In this document: positions 7,323 to 13,987 of the stretch, in pieces
Numbering within the stretch: the first letter of the stretch is position 1
How the letters are laid out: the number at the start of each line of letters is the position of its first letter
DNA from: a bacterium
GTDB taxonomy: Bacteria > Bacillota > Clostridia > Oscillospirales > Acutalibacteraceae
Reading direction: 5' to 3'
NCBI GenBank assembly: GCA_020626545.1
Contig: JAHKZS010000029.1
Location: 1-14,007 of the forward strand
DNA: 14,007 bases
Program-made: the position numbers and the translations under genes
The notes under the pieces: generated by a model
What the model was told of the DNA's origin: nothing
Seen by the model: the letters and a program-made list of their open reading frames with translations, nothing else
Databases searched by the model: none

Positions 7323-7774
7323 ACGTTTAAGAGTGCAAAAACAGCCAAAATTACGGGTTGTAACACTTTTAACTTTTATATTTTTTTTGAGAAAAATAAA
7401 AAATTTTCCTCCGAAAAATCCGCATAAAACCTGAATTTTTTGAAATTTTTCCGTCAAAAATGTACATTAAATTAATATTCAATACTTACTAAATTTGTGT
7501 AACTTAACGTAAAAAAAGCCAAAATTCGCCCGAAATCGCCGATTTTCCTAAAAAATATAGATTTTATGCGGTTTTCGGGATTTTCAAAAATCCGTCCAAA
7601 ATCGAAAAAGTTACAAAAGGATTACAATGGTTACAAGAAAATTAAAGCCGATTTCTTGCATTATAACCAAAAAATGAAAGATATTTTTCCCTCTGAGAAC
7701 AAAACAAAAGGTCGAAAGTGTAAAAAATTGGCGATTGAGTATACAAATTGCACAAAAACTTAATTTAAAATTTG
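7323..7774. other. AT-rich intergenic region without a convincing gene
   Basis: About 450 bases, visibly richer in A and T than the flanking genes, with many A and T runs. The only open frame of note (7566-7763, plus) lacks a good ribosome binding site, has biased AT-driven composition and matches nothing I recognise, so it is not called. The region holds a TTACA cluster (7610-7635) with a WalR-box-like arrangement and a small hairpin GGATTTT-CA-AAAATCC near 7578. No T-box, c-di-AMP riboswitch or other known leader motif was recognised. Confidence 0.6.
7610..7626 (-). promoter_or_regulatory. Candidate WalR (YycF)-type binding site
   Basis: On the minus strand the site reads TGTAAT-CCTTT-TGTAAC, which fits the published WalR consensus TGTWAH-N5-TGTWAH exactly. 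A third half-site (GTTACA on plus, 7630-7635) lies 3 bases beyond with shifted spacing. The site is about 150 bases upstream of the -35 of the G5/3D wall-enzyme gene, and WalR is known to control wall hydrolases of this type. Binding is inferred only; no walRK genes are in the window. Confidence 0.35.
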
Positions 7775-7803
7775 TTGACAATTTTTCTATTTGCACGTAT
7801 AAT
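7775..7803 (+). promoter_or_regulatory. Consensus SigA promoter of the G5/3D gene
   Basis: A perfect -35 TTGACA (7775-7780), exactly 17 bases, and a perfect -10 TATAAT (7798-7803). Predicted start is near 7810. This is the strongest promoter in the window by consensus, implying a well-expressed secreted product. Confidence 0.9.
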
Positions 7804-7809
7804 TCTATC

Positions 7810-7851
7810 GTAGCAAAAAAACAGAGCACAAATGTGTGCAAGTTTTGCTGC
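7810..7851 (+). promoter_or_regulatory. Hairpin at the predicted 5' end of the G5/3D mRNA
   Basis: The outer stem is GTAGCAAAA (7810-7818) with TTTTGCTGC (7843-7851), nine pairs with one G-U. The inner stem is GCACA (7826-7830) with TGTGC (7835-7839), loop AATG. It begins at or within a base or two of the predicted transcription start and ends 18 bases before AAGGAG, leaving the ribosome binding site free. A 5'-terminal stem of this sort can protect an mRNA from decay; that role is inferred. Confidence 0.5.
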
Positions 7852-7882
7852 AAATACATTTTTGAATATAAGGAGAAATTTA

Positions 7883-8908
7883 ATGGCAAGCACAGAAAAT
7901 CAGCGTTCAGCCGTTAAGATAATCACAGCTGTCGCAGCTGCGGCTATCGTATGGACATCTGTTTTTTCAGTATCAGCTCAAGCGATTTCAAATGAAAATT
8001 CAACCAAAACGGATACGAAAGTTAGCGACGGACTTCTGGTTCTTCCTAACGGAGACGCAATTGTAAGTAACGAAACATCAACAACGGATATCGATATTAT
8101 CCCTGCAGTTTCTGTTGACATTAAAGTAGGAACAAAAGACTATAAAAGTTATGACGTTCCGAGATCGACTGTTAAGGACGCTTTAGAACACGCTAAGATT
8201 AAACTCGGCGAGTACGATACAGTTGATAAGAGCCTTAAAGCTAAGGTAGATGACGACACTAAGATTAAAGTAAATCGTGTTTCATTTAAAAAGGTCGTAA
8301 AAACCAAGAAAGTAATGTATAAGACTAAGAAGAAGAAAACTTCTTCCTTATATGTCGGTCAGACTAAGGTCAAGACCAAAGGTAAAAAGGGTACTAAGAA
8401 AGTTACCTATACTAATAAGATTGTAAACGGAAAAGTTACTAAGACTATTGTTTCCGGCACAAAGATTATTAAGAAGTCTAAGAAGAAGGTTGTACTCGTA
8501 GGTACAAAACGTAAGAACTACCGTATGTTAGTTAACAACCCCACTTCCTTTAAGACAAAATCTTCAGGCGGAAAAGGCACATTCTACGACCACAACGGTA
8601 AGAAGGTTGCTTATAAGAAGATAGTTACAGGTCCCGCGACAGCGTACTCAGCTCAGGTCGGCGCTTATACAGCAGTCGGCAGCCGTGTTAAAATCGGCGG
8701 AATCGCGGTTAACCCGAGACAGATTCCTTACGGTTCCAAGTGTTATATCGAAACTCCCGATAAGAAGCTTGTTTACGGTTACGCTGTAGCAAATGACACA
8801 GGCGGATTTGTTTACACAAGTTCAACTGTAGTTGACCTCTTCTACCCCTTAGAAAGCACATGTAATACATGGGGAAGAAGAACAGTTAACATTTACGTAT
8901 TAGCATAA
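7883..8908 (+). CDS. Secreted G5/3D-domain cell-wall protein (YabE-like)
   Basis: Probable exported peptidoglycan-active protein (lytic transglycosylase-like 3D fold). The 341 residues show a signal peptide (hydrophobic 11-30, likely cleavage after SAQA, residue 34). A DUF348-like domain follows at about 77-132. A G5-like region spans about 133-209, ending in VVLVGTK. A C-terminal 3D domain spans about 250-341 and contains TAYS, IAVNP, AVANDTGGF, VVDLFYP and the terminal WGRRTVNIYVL. Asp305 and Asp318 are kept; the first family aspartate (usually AVDP) is Asn277. Residues 133-209 hold 27 Lys and no Asp or Glu. Cys287 and Cys327 could form a disulfide. The start at 7883 is fixed by AAGGAG 7 bases upstream; an in-frame ATG at 7832 lies in the leader hairpin. 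The gene is monocistronic, with a consensus promoter and strong terminator. Confidence 0.88.
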   Translation: MASTENQRSAVKIITAVAAAAIVWTSVFSVSAQAISNENSTKTDTKVSDGLLVLPNGDAIVSNETSTTDIDIIPAVSVDIKVGTKDYKSYDVPRSTVKDALEHAKIKLGEYDTVDKSLKAKVDDDTKIKVNRVSFKKVVKTKKVMYKTKKKKTSSLYVGQTKVKTKGKKGTKKVTYTNKIVNGKVTKTIVSGTKIIKKSKKKVVLVGTKRKNYRMLVNNPTSFKTKSSGGKGTFYDHNGKKVAYKKIVTGPATAYSAQVGAYTAVGSRVKIGGIAVNPRQIPYGSKCYIETPDKKLVYGYAVANDTGGFVYTSSTVVDLFYPLESTCNTWGRRTVNIYVLA

Positions 8909-8910
8909 TT

Positions 8911-8937
8911 AAAACGGTTGCTCAGGCAACCGTTTTT
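8911..8937 (+). terminator. Terminator of the G5/3D gene
   Basis: A perfect 11-base stem, AAAACGGTTGC (8911-8921) with GCAACCGTTTT (8926-8936), loop TCAG, T run to 8937. It begins 3 bases after the stop codon. Confidence 0.92.
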
Positions 8938-8974
8938 CTTTTGCGTAAAACCTTATTTCATATCGTGAAACCGA

Positions 8975-9004
8975 TTGACTGAAACGCTTGAAATATGATA
9001 TAAT
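8975..9004 (+). promoter_or_regulatory. SigA promoter of gltX-glnS, extended -10
   Basis: A -35 TTGACT (8975-8980), an 18-base spacer, then TATAAT (8999-9004) preceded by TGA (8996-8998), an extended -10. Predicted start is near 9011, leaving a leader of about 32 bases, too short for a T-box. AGGTG (9033-9037) lies 5 bases before the gltX ATG. Confidence 0.85.
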
Positions 9005-9042
9005 AACATTTAGTCTATTTCATAAATACAGCAGGTGATTTT

Positions 9043-10497
9043 ATGGTAATTAAAAAAGTACGCACACGATACGCTCCGTCGCCGACAGGCTTTATGCACG
9101 TCGGAAATCTAAGAACGGCGCTCTACGAGTATCTTATCGCAAAGTCGATGGACGGTACATTTGTACTGAGGATTGAGGATACCGACCAGGAGCGTTACGT
9201 TGAGGGAGCGGTAGACGTTATATATAATACGCTCAAAACCGCGGGGATTAACCACGACGAAGGTCCCGACGTAGGCGGAGATTTCGGCCCGTATGTTCAG
9301 AGCGAGAGAAAGGATATGTACCTGCCTTACGCCGAGCAGCTTATTAAAGACGGAAAGGCTTACCGCTGTTTCTGTACTAAAGAGCGTTTGGAAAAGCTCG
9401 CGGAAAATTCCGAGTTCGGCGGATACGACCGTCACTGCCGTGATTTGTCCGAGGAAGAAATCGAGGAGAACTTAAAGAATAATACTCCCTACGTTATCCG
9501 ACAGAAAATGCCCTTAGACGGCAAGACTACCTTTAAAGACGCGGTGTTCGGCGAGATTACGGTGGATAACAGCGAGCTTCAGGATCAGATTCTCGTTAAG
9601 ACCGACGGCTACCCGACATATAACTTCGCGAACGTTATCGACGATCATACTATGGGTATTACTCACGTTGTAAGAGGAAGCGAGTATCTCAGCTCTACTC
9701 CTAAGTATAACCTTTTATACGAAGCTTTCGGATGGGAAATTCCGACCTACGTTCACTTACCGCTTATTATGGGTAAGAACGAGGACGGTTCCGTAAGCAA
9801 GCTCAGCAAGCGCCACGGCTCTACCGGCTTTGAGGATTTAGTTGAGGACGGTTATCTTCCCGAGGCGATTATAAACTATATCGCGCTTTTGGGATGGTGT
9901 CCTAAGGATAATCAGGAAATCTTTACAATGAAAGAACTCGAGGAGAATTTCTTTATCGAGGGTATCTCTAAATCGCCCGCGGTATTCGATTACGATAAAC
10001 TTCTTTGGTTTAACGCCGAGTACATTAAGGCTATGGATGAAGAAACCTTTACCGCTCACGCTATGCCGTATTATAAGGAAGTTTTCGGCGATAAGGAGAT
10101 GGATTACTCAAAGTTTAGAGGAATCCTCCAGCAACGCTTAGAGAAGTTTAAGGATATACCCGAAAAGATTAAGTTTTTCGCCGAGCTTCCCGAATACGAT
10201 AAGGAATTGTTCGTAAATAAAAAGAGCAAAACTAACCTCGAAAACGCTCCCGTTAATTTAAAGGAAGCTTACGAAAGGTTAAAGGCGCTTCCCGAGTGGA
10301 CGGCGGACGCTGTTCACGACTGCCTTATAAACATGGCTCAGGAAAAGGAGCTCAAAAACGGCACGGTTATGTGGCCTGTAAGAATCGCCGCGGCGGGACA
10401 AAAGGTTACCCCCGGCGGAGCGATTGAAATACTCGATATTTTAGGCAGAGACGAGAGTCTTAAAAGACTTGAAATCGGTCTTAAAAAATTAGGTTGA
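9043..10497 (+). CDS. gltX: Glutamyl-tRNA synthetase
   Basis: Class I synthetase charging tRNA-Glu. The product is 484 residues, the usual bacterial length. The HIGH-type motif is [14 protein letters not shown] near residues 11-24, and the KMSKS-type loop is KLSKR at 253-257. Cys109, Cys111 and Cys132 (CFC ... YDRHC) resemble the zinc-binding site of E. coli GluRS, though the following His is Asp here. A C-terminal helical anticodon-binding part follows. GlnRS is encoded directly downstream, so this enzyme would be expected to be discriminating (Glu only); I could not align the anticodon-discriminating residue to confirm it. The start is supported by AGGTG 5 bases upstream and by the promoter. 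The gene ends 7 bases before glnS, whose ribosome binding site overlaps the gltX stop codon. Confidence 0.96.
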   Translation: MVIKKVRTRYAPSPTGFMHVGNLRTALYEYLIAKSMDGTFVLRIEDTDQERYVEGAVDVIYNTLKTAGINHDEGPDVGGDFGPYVQSERKDMYLPYAEQLIKDGKAYRCFCTKERLEKLAENSEFGGYDRHCRDLSEEEIEENLKNNTPYVIRQKMPLDGKTTFKDAVFGEITVDNSELQDQILVKTDGYPTYNFANVIDDHTMGITHVVRGSEYLSSTPKYNLLYEAFGWEIPTYVHLPLIMGKNEDGSVSKLSKRHGSTGFEDLVEDGYLPEAIINYIALLGWCPKDNQEIFTMKELEENFFIEGISKSPAVFDYDKLLWFNAEYIKAMDEETFTAHAMPYYKEVFGDKEMDYSKFRGILQQRLEKFKDIPEKIKFFAELPEYDKELFVNKKSKTNLENAPVNLKEAYERLKALPEWTADAVHDCLINMAQEKELKNGTVMWPVRIAAAGQKVTPGGAIEILDILGRDESLKRLEIGLKKLG

Positions 10498-10504
10498 GGG
10501 AATT

Positions 10505-12181
10505 ATGGAAGAAAATAAAGAAGTAATGTCAAGCAATTTTATACATTCGTTTATTGACGAGGATATCGCCGAGGGCGGCGCGTATTACGGAAAAAAGGTT
10601 CATACACGTTTTCCGCCCGAGCCGAACGGCTATCTCCATATAGGACACGCTAAGGCTATATTCGTAGACTTCGGCACAGCCGAGAAGTATAACGGAATTT
10701 GTAATCTGCGTATGGACGACACGAATCCTACTAAAGAGGACGTCGAGTACGTGGACGCTATCAAAGAGGATATTAAGTGGCTCGGATTCGACTGGGAGGA
10801 CAGGTTCTACTACGCTTCCGACTATTTCGAGCAGATGTACGGCTACGCGGTTGAGCTTATTAAAAAGGGCTTGGCGTATGTTTGTGAGCTTAACGGCGAG
10901 CAGATGCGCGAGTACCGCGGAGATTTAAATACTCCCGCAAAAAGCCCCTACCGCGACAGACCGATTGAGGAGAGCTTAGACCTTTTCGAAAGAATGAGAA
11001 ACGGCGAGTTCGAGGACGGGGCTATGACCTTGAGGGCTAAGATTGACTTAGCTTCGGGCAATTTTAATATGCGTGACCCTGTACTCTACCGTATAAACCA
11101 TATGAGCCACCACCGCACAGGCGATAAGTGGTGTATCTATCCTATGTACGATTTCGCCCATCCGATTGAGGACGCTATCGAGGGTATTACACATTCGCTC
11201 TGTACGCTCGAGTTCGAGGCTCACCGTCCGCTGTACGACTGGGTAGTTGATAATATCTCGATTGAGAGTAAACCGCGTCAGATTGAGTTCGCGCGTCTCG
11301 GTATCAATAATACCGTTATGAGTAAGCGTAAGCTCAGACAGCTTGTCGAGGAAAATTACGTCAGCGGTTGGGATGATCCGAGAATGCCGACTATCTGCGG
11401 ATTAAGACGCAGAGGTTATACTCCCAAGGCGATTAGAAGCTTCACCGACCAGATCGGCGTAAGCAAGGTTAACTCGGTAGTCGAGTACGGCTTTTTGGAG
11501 CATTGTCTGCGCGACGACTTAAACGAGAACGCTAAACGCGCTATGGCGGTACTTGACCCTGTAAAGCTTGTTATCACGAATTATCCTGAGGATAAGGTCG
11601 AGGAGTTCGAGGTTGAAAATCATCCTCAGAATCCCGATATGGGCACGCGTAAGGTAACTTTCTCGCGCGAGCTGTATATCGAGTCCACGGACTTTATGGA
11701 GGAGCCCTTTAAAAAGTACCAGAGATTATACCCGGGCAACGAGGTTCGTATAAAGAGCGCGTATATCGTAAAATGTACAGGTTGTAAAAAGGACGACGAC
11801 GGAAACGTAGTCGAGGTTTACGCCGAGTACGATCCCGAAACCCGCGGAGGAAATACCCCCGACGGCCGAAAGGTAAGAGGTACTATCCACTGGGTAAACG
11901 CCCGCGATTGTATCGAGGCTGAGGTACGGCTTTACGACAACCTCTTTACAGTACCCGAGCCCGAGGCTGAGGATAAGGAGTTTACCGAGTTTGTAAATCC
12001 CGACTCTCTCGTTGTGTTAAAGAACTGTAAGCTCGAAAAATCTTTGGCAAGCGCCGAAAAGTCCGACCGCTTCCAGTTTATGCGCCAGGGTTATTTCTGT
12101 GTAGACAGTATAGACAGCACAAGCGATAAGCTCGTATTTAACCGCAGCGTAAGCCTAAAGGACAGCTTTAAGAAGAAATAA
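10505..12181 (+). CDS. glnS: Glutaminyl-tRNA synthetase
   Basis: Class I synthetase that attaches glutamine directly to tRNA-Gln, bypassing the Glu-tRNA-Gln amidotransferase (GatCAB) route used by most Gram-positive bacteria. The 558 residues match the E. coli enzyme in length. The catalytic motif [14 protein letters not shown] has its HIGH at 45-48. [19 protein letters not shown] and the KMSKS-type VMSKR (271-275) follow, then the two beta-barrel anticodon domains, including [17 protein letters not shown]. No YqeY-like or GatB-like extension is present. GAGGG (10496-10500) overlaps the gltX stop, 4 bases before the ATG, so translation is probably coupled. GlnRS is patchily distributed in Firmicutes and generally attributed to lateral transfer, but codon use here looks like that of its neighbours. 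Confidence 0.96.
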   Translation: MEENKEVMSSNFIHSFIDEDIAEGGAYYGKKVHTRFPPEPNGYLHIGHAKAIFVDFGTAEKYNGICNLRMDDTNPTKEDVEYVDAIKEDIKWLGFDWEDRFYYASDYFEQMYGYAVELIKKGLAYVCELNGEQMREYRGDLNTPAKSPYRDRPIEESLDLFERMRNGEFEDGAMTLRAKIDLASGNFNMRDPVLYRINHMSHHRTGDKWCIYPMYDFAHPIEDAIEGITHSLCTLEFEAHRPLYDWVVDNISIESKPRQIEFARLGINNTVMSKRKLRQLVEENYVSGWDDPRMPTICGLRRRGYTPKAIRSFTDQIGVSKVNSVVEYGFLEHCLRDDLNENAKRAMAVLDPVKLVITNYPEDKVEEFEVENHPQNPDMGTRKVTFSRELYIESTDFMEEPFKKYQRLYPGNEVRIKSAYIVKCTGCKKDDDGNVVEVYAEYDPETRGGNTPDGRKVRGTIHWVNARDCIEAEVRLYDNLFTVPEPEAEDKEFTEFVNPDSLVVLKNCKLEKSLASAEKSDRFQFMRQGYFCVDSIDSTSDKLVFNRSVSLKDSFKKK

Positions 12182-12193
12182 AGATATAAGTAT

Positions 12194-12222
12194 AGCCGGC
12201 TCAAAATTTTTGAGCCGGCTTT
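12194..12222. terminator. Shared terminator between glnS and the anti-sigma gene
   Basis: AGCCGGCTCA (12194-12203) and TGAGCCGGCT (12211-12220) form a perfect ten-base stem that can extend into an A/T loop. It lies between two convergent genes, 12 bases after glnS and 4 bases past the anti-sigma stop. The T-tract is short on the plus strand and interrupted on the minus strand, so it is probably bidirectional but not ideal. Confidence 0.75.
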
Positions 12223-12226
12223 GCGG

Positions 12227-13363
12227 TTATCTTACCAGTCTAATTCCGTTGTTTTCATTTGTAACGGTTACAATCTGAGTTTCGGTTGAGTTATCCGTGA
12301 AGGTTGTAGTTACCTCAAGCTTTACGTTATTAAGGGCTAAAGCCTTTAATTGTTTAGCGGTTCTATCTTCCTCTTTAATTAAATCAGAATATTTTTTGGA
12401 ACTTTTCAAAGCGTTTGAATATAGTTCATCATATTCCTTATAGGTTTTAGGCTTTTTTGCCAAGCAAGCGGTTTTTAATTCCTCATTAAGCTTAATACGT
12501 TCGTTTCTTACGGAATTATTTTCTTTTAATAGACTTGCTGTCTTGGGATTGGAGTGGTTAGTTTCAAGGGTTAGGGAGATTATATTTTGAGGCAGGATAT
12601 TTACAGCCTTAGAATTAATTTTAGGATTGTTATAGGTAAACTCATCACAAATAATATCTCCGCCGTTTACATAATACTTTCTAAATTCCTCTCTGCTGTA
12701 TTGCGAGTTATTGAGTTTATCATAATCGCTGAACATAGATAGGAATTTTTCTTTCGCGGTTTTACTATCGGAAATATTTTTATAAGAAATCCCCCCGATA
12801 GTTATAAACTCTTTACCGTTTTTATCTTCCTTGTTAACCGTTTCAGCCTCGATAGAGAAATATACGCCCTTGTTTAACGATTTAAACTTGACGTTTTTTA
12901 TTTCTTTACCTACAACCTTTAGCTCCTCTAAAGGATTTCTCCAGAAATAATCTATGTATCCGTCTTTTTCGTATAGCTTAGGAATCTCGCTTTGGCTGTT
13001 AAGCTCCATAGCGGGTCCCGAATCTCCGCCTGTGGTAAAGGCACCGATTATGTTAGTGCTTTCAGGATATTTAAGGGCTTCGTCATAGGTATCGGACGCT
13101 GCGTCAGCGGTCAAGATAAATCTGTTCTCGAAAGATTTCGGAAGATTGTTTATTGCGAGAACTCCGCCGATAACTATTATTGCGGCAAGAGCAGCCGCCG
13201 CGGGTTTAAGCCATACTCTTTTTTTGTCGGGTTTATTATTTAAATTTTTCATATCGTCCTGAACCTGATACATTTTTGCGGTTAAAATGTTCTTTTGCTC
13301 AGCGGTGAGCTTTATTTGTTCAGTTTCCTGCTGATATGTTTTAACGTGAAATCTATCAGGCAT
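12227..13363 (-). CDS. Membrane-anchored putative anti-sigma factor
   Basis: A 378-residue single-pass membrane protein, called an anti-sigma factor mainly because it is translationally overlapped with a sigma gene. The cytoplasmic N-terminus is about 50 residues and contains no HxxxCxxC zinc anti-sigma motif. One transmembrane segment lies at about 52-72 (hydrophobic, Ala/Ile-rich), after the basic KPDKKRVWLK. An extracytoplasmic domain of about 300 residues follows, opening with FENRFILTADAAS, a segment that resembles the post-membrane region of other clostridial anti-sigma proteins. The rest is charged and I do not recognise its fold; it could sense an envelope or external signal. AAAAGGAG (13378-13371) lies 7 bases upstream of the ATG. 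Its ATG overlaps the sigma stop by 8 bases (ATGCCTGA). Confidence 0.72.
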   Translation of the reverse strand: MPDRFHVKTYQQETEQIKLTAEQKNILTAKMYQVQDDMKNLNNKPDKKRVWLKPAAAALAAIIVIGGVLAINNLPKSFENRFILTADAASDTYDEALKYPESTNIIGAFTTGGDSGPAMELNSQSEIPKLYEKDGYIDYFWRNPLEELKVVGKEIKNVKFKSLNKGVYFSIEAETVNKEDKNGKEFITIGGISYKNISDSKTAKEKFLSMFSDYDKLNNSQYSREEFRKYYVNGGDIICDEFTYNNPKINSKAVNILPQNIISLTLETNHSNPKTASLLKENNSVRNERIKLNEELKTACLAKKPKTYKEYDELYSNALKSSKKYSDLIKEEDRTAKQLKALALNNVKLEVTTTFTDNSTETQIVTVTNENNGIRLVR

Positions 13364-13856
13364 TGTAATTCTCCTTTTCTAAAATATTTTTAAGCTTCTC
13401 CCTCCCGCGTTTGAGCCTAAGCTTTACCGCGGAGGGAGATATTTTGAGGATTTTTGCGATATCGTTTACTTTTATATCCTCGTAATAGTGTAAGTAAATT
13501 ACAGTACTGTATTTTTCAGGAAGTCGTGACACAGCGTTTGCAAGTGTTAAGTCTTTATATTCCTGTATATATGTAAGCTCGTTAATATCCTCTAAACTTA
13601 CCAGCTTACTCTTTTTCCGCATATATGTTTTTGAACAGTTTATCGTTACCCGTATTAGCCAGGATTTAAGATGGTTTTCGCTTTTTATCTGAGAGATATT
13701 CTGAATAAGACGGATAAAAACTTCTTGACATATATCGAACGAGTCTTGCTTTGAGTGAGTGATATTGAGAGCGATTCTGTAAATCGTGTCTGAATATTTA
13801 TTTACAGTTTCCTCTATAAAATTGTCAGCGCTAAACAATTCCATAATAATCGCCAT
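13356..13856 (-). CDS. ECF-type RNA polymerase sigma factor
   Basis: Group IV sigma factor of about 166 residues that would redirect RNA polymerase to a small regulon. Region 2 contains YSDTIYRIALNITHS, DICQEVFIRLIQN and HLKSWLIRVTINCSKTYMRKKSK. After a short linker, region 4 reads LPEKYSTVIYLHYYEDIKVN followed by an HTH, DIAKILKISPSAVKLRLKRG. The start is uncertain: GTG at 13871, ATG at 13856 (GGAAAGG just upstream, at short spacing) and ATG at 13844 are all in frame, and I chose 13856. All three starts lie within or at the edge of the palindrome at 13846-13933, which would hide them in mRNA structure. The downstream gene overlaps by 8 bases and is probably its membrane regulator. ECF genes are usually autoregulated, but I could not assign a firm promoter. 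Confidence 0.85.
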   Translation of the reverse strand: MAIIMELFSADNFIEETVNKYSDTIYRIALNITHSKQDSFDICQEVFIRLIQNISQIKSENHLKSWLIRVTINCSKTYMRKKSKLVSLEDINELTYIQEYKDLTLANAVSRLPEKYSTVIYLHYYEDIKVNDIAKILKISPSAVKLRLKRGREKLKNILEKENYNA

Positions 13857-13881
13857 AGCCTTTCCGCCCACAAATAGCCAT
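13831..13881 (-). other. Possible 16-residue leader ORF overlapping the sigma start
   Basis: An ATG at 13881 is preceded by AGGG with 7 bases between, a better-spaced ribosome binding site than any of the sigma starts has. It encodes MAICGRKGYGDYYGIV in a frame different from the sigma gene and stops at 13831-13833, inside the sigma coding sequence. It could couple translation into the sigma gene or open the palindrome. It may equally be chance within a repeat. Confidence 0.2.
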
Positions 13882-13933
13882 TAAAATTCCCTACAACCTT
13901 ACCGTGGGCGGATAAGGCGTGTATGGCGATTAT
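13846..13933. repeat. Long nested palindrome over the sigma-factor start
   Basis: Three inverted segments pair in register: 13846-13857 (ATAATCGCCATA) with 13922-13933; GCCTT 13858-13862 with AAGGC 13914-13918; and TCCGCCCAC 13863-13871 with GTGGGCGGA 13904-13912. This gives 26 pairs, interrupted only by a GTG bulge and a single T, around a 32-base loop (13872-13903). The shape resembles small palindromic intergenic repeats or MITE-like elements of Clostridia. The left arm encodes the first residues of the sigma factor as read. Confidence 0.75.
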
Positions 13934-13939
13934 AGTCAT

Positions 13940-13969
13940 CGCCCGTTGCCGCTTGCGGCAAACCGGGCG
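13940..13969. repeat. GC-rich hairpin with CTTG tetraloop upstream of the sigma gene
   Basis: CGCCCG (13940-13945) pairs with CGGGCG (13964-13969), and TTGCCGC (13946-13952) with GCGGCAA (13955-13961), with an AC bulge at 13962-13963. CTTG forms a stable tetraloop. A competing pairing, GGCGAT with ATCGCC, links it to the neighbouring palindrome. It looks like part of the same repeat element rather than a terminator, since no T-tract follows on either strand. Confidence 0.6.
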
Positions 13970-13987
13970 GACAACATAAATCTTTGA

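Noticed and set aside
7566..7763. 65-codon open frame in the AT-rich gap
   Set aside because: No ribosome binding site, Lys/Asn/Ile-rich composition expected from AT-rich DNA, no recognisable motif, and it covers the WalR-like site.
7323..7882. Possible c-di-AMP (ydaO) or other riboswitch before the wall-enzyme gene
   Set aside because: Wall hydrolase genes often have one, but the predicted leader is only about 73 bases and none of the conserved motifs I know were visible in the gap.
13922..13950. Promoter for the sigma gene: TATAAT at 13934-13929, or an ECF-like GCAAC-N16-CGCC
   Set aside because: No -35 fits the TATAAT, and both lie within palindrome arms where such words arise as part of the repeat; not strong enough to call.
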